Assembly (NCBI GenBank): GCA_013331125.1 | Contig: DUGW01000203.1 | Coordinates: 1-7,775, forward strand | DNA: 7,775 nt | Direction of reading: 5' to 3' | From: Candidatus Woesearchaeota archaeon | Lineage (GTDB): Archaea; Nanoarchaeota; Nanoarchaeia; Woesearchaeales; UBA11576 | Part shown: positions 6,070 through 7,775 of the stretch, one piece after another | Position numbering within the stretch: the first letter of the stretch is position 1 | How the letters are laid out: the number at the start of each line of letters is the position of its first letter | Notes under the pieces: generated by a model | The model's database searches: none | What the model saw: only the letters and a program-made list of their open reading frames with translations | What the model was told of the DNA's origin: nothing | Position numbers and translations under genes: made by a program

Positions 6070-6083
6070 TTTAAATACTTTTC
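6070..6083 (-). promoter_or_regulatory. BRE/TATA promoter of the 47-residue gene
   Basis: GAAAAG followed by TATTTAAA on the minus strand is a typical archaeal BRE plus TATA box. A start about 25 nt downstream (near 6048) would give a leader of about 25 nt containing the AGAGGTGG ribosome site. The small gene would thus be transcribed independently of the exporter gene, whose stop codon lies 33 bp upstream of the box. Confidence 0.65.
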
Positions 6084-6115
6084 TCTCACTTGATTTGGCT
6101 TTCACTATCTTTTGT

Positions 6116-7775
6116 TTAACTTAACAGCTTTCTGTATTTTGCGTTCTTTATGAGCCCCTTGTGCGTCCCTTCAGTCACGATTGTCTTCTCTCCTTTCTTT
6201 GTCAGCATCACTACCTTGTCTGCTTTCTGGAGTATGTTGATATCATTTGTCACGACCACCACTGTCTTCTTCTTCAGCTTTTCCAGCGCATCTATGAGGT
6301 GTCTTACGCTCTCTTTGTCCAGCCCTGATGTGGGATCGTCCAGCAGGAGGACTTTTGGCTCTCTCACTATGGCTCTTGCCAGGGTTATCCTGTGTTTCTG
6401 TCCTGCTGAGAGCCTGCTGACCTGATCGAGTTTTGTGTTGTATCCTTGGGGCAGCCCCATTATCGTCTTGTGGATGTTTGTTATGTCTGCTGCTGACTTT
6501 ATGTCATTCATGGTCCTGTGCAGTTCTGGGTGTCCGTACACTATGTTGTGCAGCACAGTCTCTGAGAACAGGAATGGCTCCTGGTTGACTATCGCTATGT
6601 TATGCCTCAACGAGTCTGTCCTGAGGTCACTGATATCCTTCCCGTCTATGGTTATCTTCCCTGTCTTGGCTTCGAGCGTCCTCAGCAGCAGGTGCAGCAG
6701 CGTGGTCTTTCCCACTCCGCTCTCTCCGACTATCGCCGTCATCTTCCCTTTGGGTATTGTCAGGTTGACTCCTGAGAGCACCGCTGTCTGGTCGAATCTG
6801 TAGCTCACGTCCTTGAATGTTATGTCCCCTTCCTGTTCCAGGGCATCTTTGCCTTCTTTGACCGGTTTTGCGTCATGCAGTATCGAGAATACCCTCTCTG
6901 CCGTGACTCTCAGTGTCTGTATCTCGAATTCCTTGCCTGCGAGTTCCTGTACCGGTCCGAAGAGCCTTGGCATGAGCATGGCGAATGCCAGCAATGTACC
7001 TACCTCGAAACTTCCTTCTATTATCAGGTATGTCGCATAGAGCAGTATGGTGTATGGCGCGAAGTCGCCTATTATCTCCATGATGCTCTGCAGTTTTATC
7101 GAGAATCTCTCGTAGTCATACTGCAGGTCGTTGTAGCTCTGGAGCTGCTTGTCCAGGTCTTTCTTCTCGTATTCTCCCTGGTTGTTCGTGACTGACTCTT
7201 TCAGCCCTGCGAGTTTCTCCTGGATGACGTTGTATATGTCTCCGTATTTGGTCTTTATCGCGGTGTATTTTTTCCTTATTATCCTGTTGACCGGGATGGT
7301 CATGATTATGAATACCGGCACGAATGCCAATGCTACCAGGGTGAGCTTGCTGCTCACGATGAACATGTATGCTATGGTTATGAGCACTGAGACTATATCG
7401 AGTATCGGCGAGAGCACCAGGTCGAATGCGCTTCCTGTTATCTCTTCTGTGTCGTCGATGACGCGCTCCATAAGCTGTCCCTGGTTGTAGTGTGAGTGGT
7501 ATGAGAACGGTACATGGAGCAGCTTTGAGAAGAAGTCTGTCTGCATCTTCTTTGTGATGTTGAGGTTTAGCCTTGTTATCATGAGGTCCTGTATGTAGTT
7601 CACCACCAGCAGGATGAGGTGTGTTACGAACACGACGACTATCATCGTCGCGACCATGTTTATGTCTTTTGATGGTATAGCTATGTCAAGGAGCCTTTTC
7701 ATCACTTCGACAGGTACCAATCCCAGGATTATTGTTATTACGCTGAGTCCGAATATGATCAGAAGTCTTACCCAA
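6116..7775 (-). CDS. ABC exporter subunit with degenerate ATPase site, N-terminus cut by window edge
   Basis: 552 residues are visible; the frame is open through base 7775, so the real start lies outside. A TTG at 7720 is internal, since helix 1 (WVRLLIIFGLSVITII) lies upstream of it. Six helices at about 1-20, 40-61, 119-140, 142-162, 236-254 and 257-278 form a type IV exporter membrane domain, with the coupling-region pattern GQLMERVIDD. The ATPase domain (from about 318) has A-loop Tyr325, Walker A GESGVGKT (350-357), Q-loop Gln398, signature LSAGQ (455-459) and D-loop SGLD (483-486). Walker B reads LLLDDP, with Asp480 in place of the catalytic Glu, and the switch His is Asn510 (VTND instead of the usual AHR). 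Such residues are typical of the non-catalytic half of heterodimeric exporters such as TM287/288. The substrate is unknown. The partner gene may lie just beyond the right edge. Confidence 0.95.
   Translation of the reverse strand, partial: WVRLLIIFGLSVITIILGLVPVEVMKRLLDIAIPSKDINMVATMIVVVFVTHLILLVVNYIQDLMITRLNLNITKKMQTDFFSKLLHVPFSYHSHYNQGQLMERVIDDTEEITGSAFDLVLSPILDIVSVLITIAYMFIVSSKLTLVALAFVPVFIIMTIPVNRIIRKKYTAIKTKYGDIYNVIQEKLAGLKESVTNNQGEYEKKDLDKQLQSYNDLQYDYERFSIKLQSIMEIIGDFAPYTILLYATYLIIEGSFEVGTLLAFAMLMPRLFGPVQELAGKEFEIQTLRVTAERVFSILHDAKPVKEGKDALEQEGDITFKDVSYRFDQTAVLSGVNLTIPKGKMTAIVGESGVGKTTLLHLLLRTLEAKTGKITIDGKDISDLRTDSLRHNIAIVNQEPFLFSETVLHNIVYGHPELHRTMNDIKSAADITNIHKTIMGLPQGYNTKLDQVSRLSAGQKHRITLARAIVREPKVLLLDDPTSGLDKESVRHLIDALEKLKKKTVVVVTNDINILQKADKVVMLTKKGEKTIVTEGTHKGLIKNAKYRKLLS

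Noticed and set aside
5860..6105. 81-codon GTG-start frame on the minus strand
   Set aside because: It starts upstream of the TATA box at 6070-6077, has no ribosome site and overlaps a 47-codon ATG frame that has both promoter and AGAGGTGG. Its Lys/Ser/Gln composition looks non-native.
7718..7720. TTG as the true start of the ABC exporter
   Set aside because: The frame continues upstream to the window edge and encodes the first transmembrane helix, which type IV exporters require. The TTG is an internal Leu codon.

Overview
The window looks archaeal, most likely from a DPANN-type lineage (Woesearchaeota, Pacearchaeota or relatives). Three things point there. The proteins favour AGA/AGG for Arg, ATA for Ile and GGA for Gly. 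Two genes follow convincing BRE/TATA-box promoters, and Shine-Dalgarno motifs of the archaeal/bacterial type precede several starts. The predicted proteins are of the large secreted kind typical of these genomes, including one with a prepilin-like KKA/QITVF leader and one with an extracellular Cys motif. The phylum is inferred from protein style, not from a marker gene. All credible genes are on the minus strand, so the region reads from right to left.

Right end (7775 to 6116): most of an ABC exporter subunit (membrane domain plus ATPase), cut by the window edge. Its ATPase site has Asp for the catalytic Glu and Asn for the switch His, which suggests the degenerate half of a heterodimeric exporter. 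Next (6083 to 5830) is a 47-residue basic protein with its own BRE/TATA box, a strong AGAGGTGG ribosome site and a T-tract downstream. An overlapping 81-codon GTG frame there is a shadow.

Middle (5794 to 4622): two tandem TATA-like boxes, a leader of about 100 nt with a possible 12-codon upstream ORF, then a five-helix membrane protein with a charged coiled-coil cytoplasmic N-terminus and a Cys-patterned extracellular C-terminus. Downstream, 4423-4621 is unusual. It holds a 26-codon mini-ORF whose core is a 32/34-bp copy of the prepilin-like leader of the next gene. A structured spacer of about 65 bp with several inverted repeats follows.

Left half (4422 to 1): a 727-residue surface protein anchored by a class III (type IV pilin-like) leader. 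Fourteen nt after it (or overlapping by ATGA, depending on the start) is a Sec-secreted protein of at least 741 residues with repeated Ig-like D..PP.I boundaries and many glycosylation sequons; it runs off the left edge. These two are almost certainly co-transcribed, and with the membrane protein they form a plausible cell-surface module, whose job cannot be read from sequence alone. No RNA genes, CRISPR arrays or insertion sequences were recognised.
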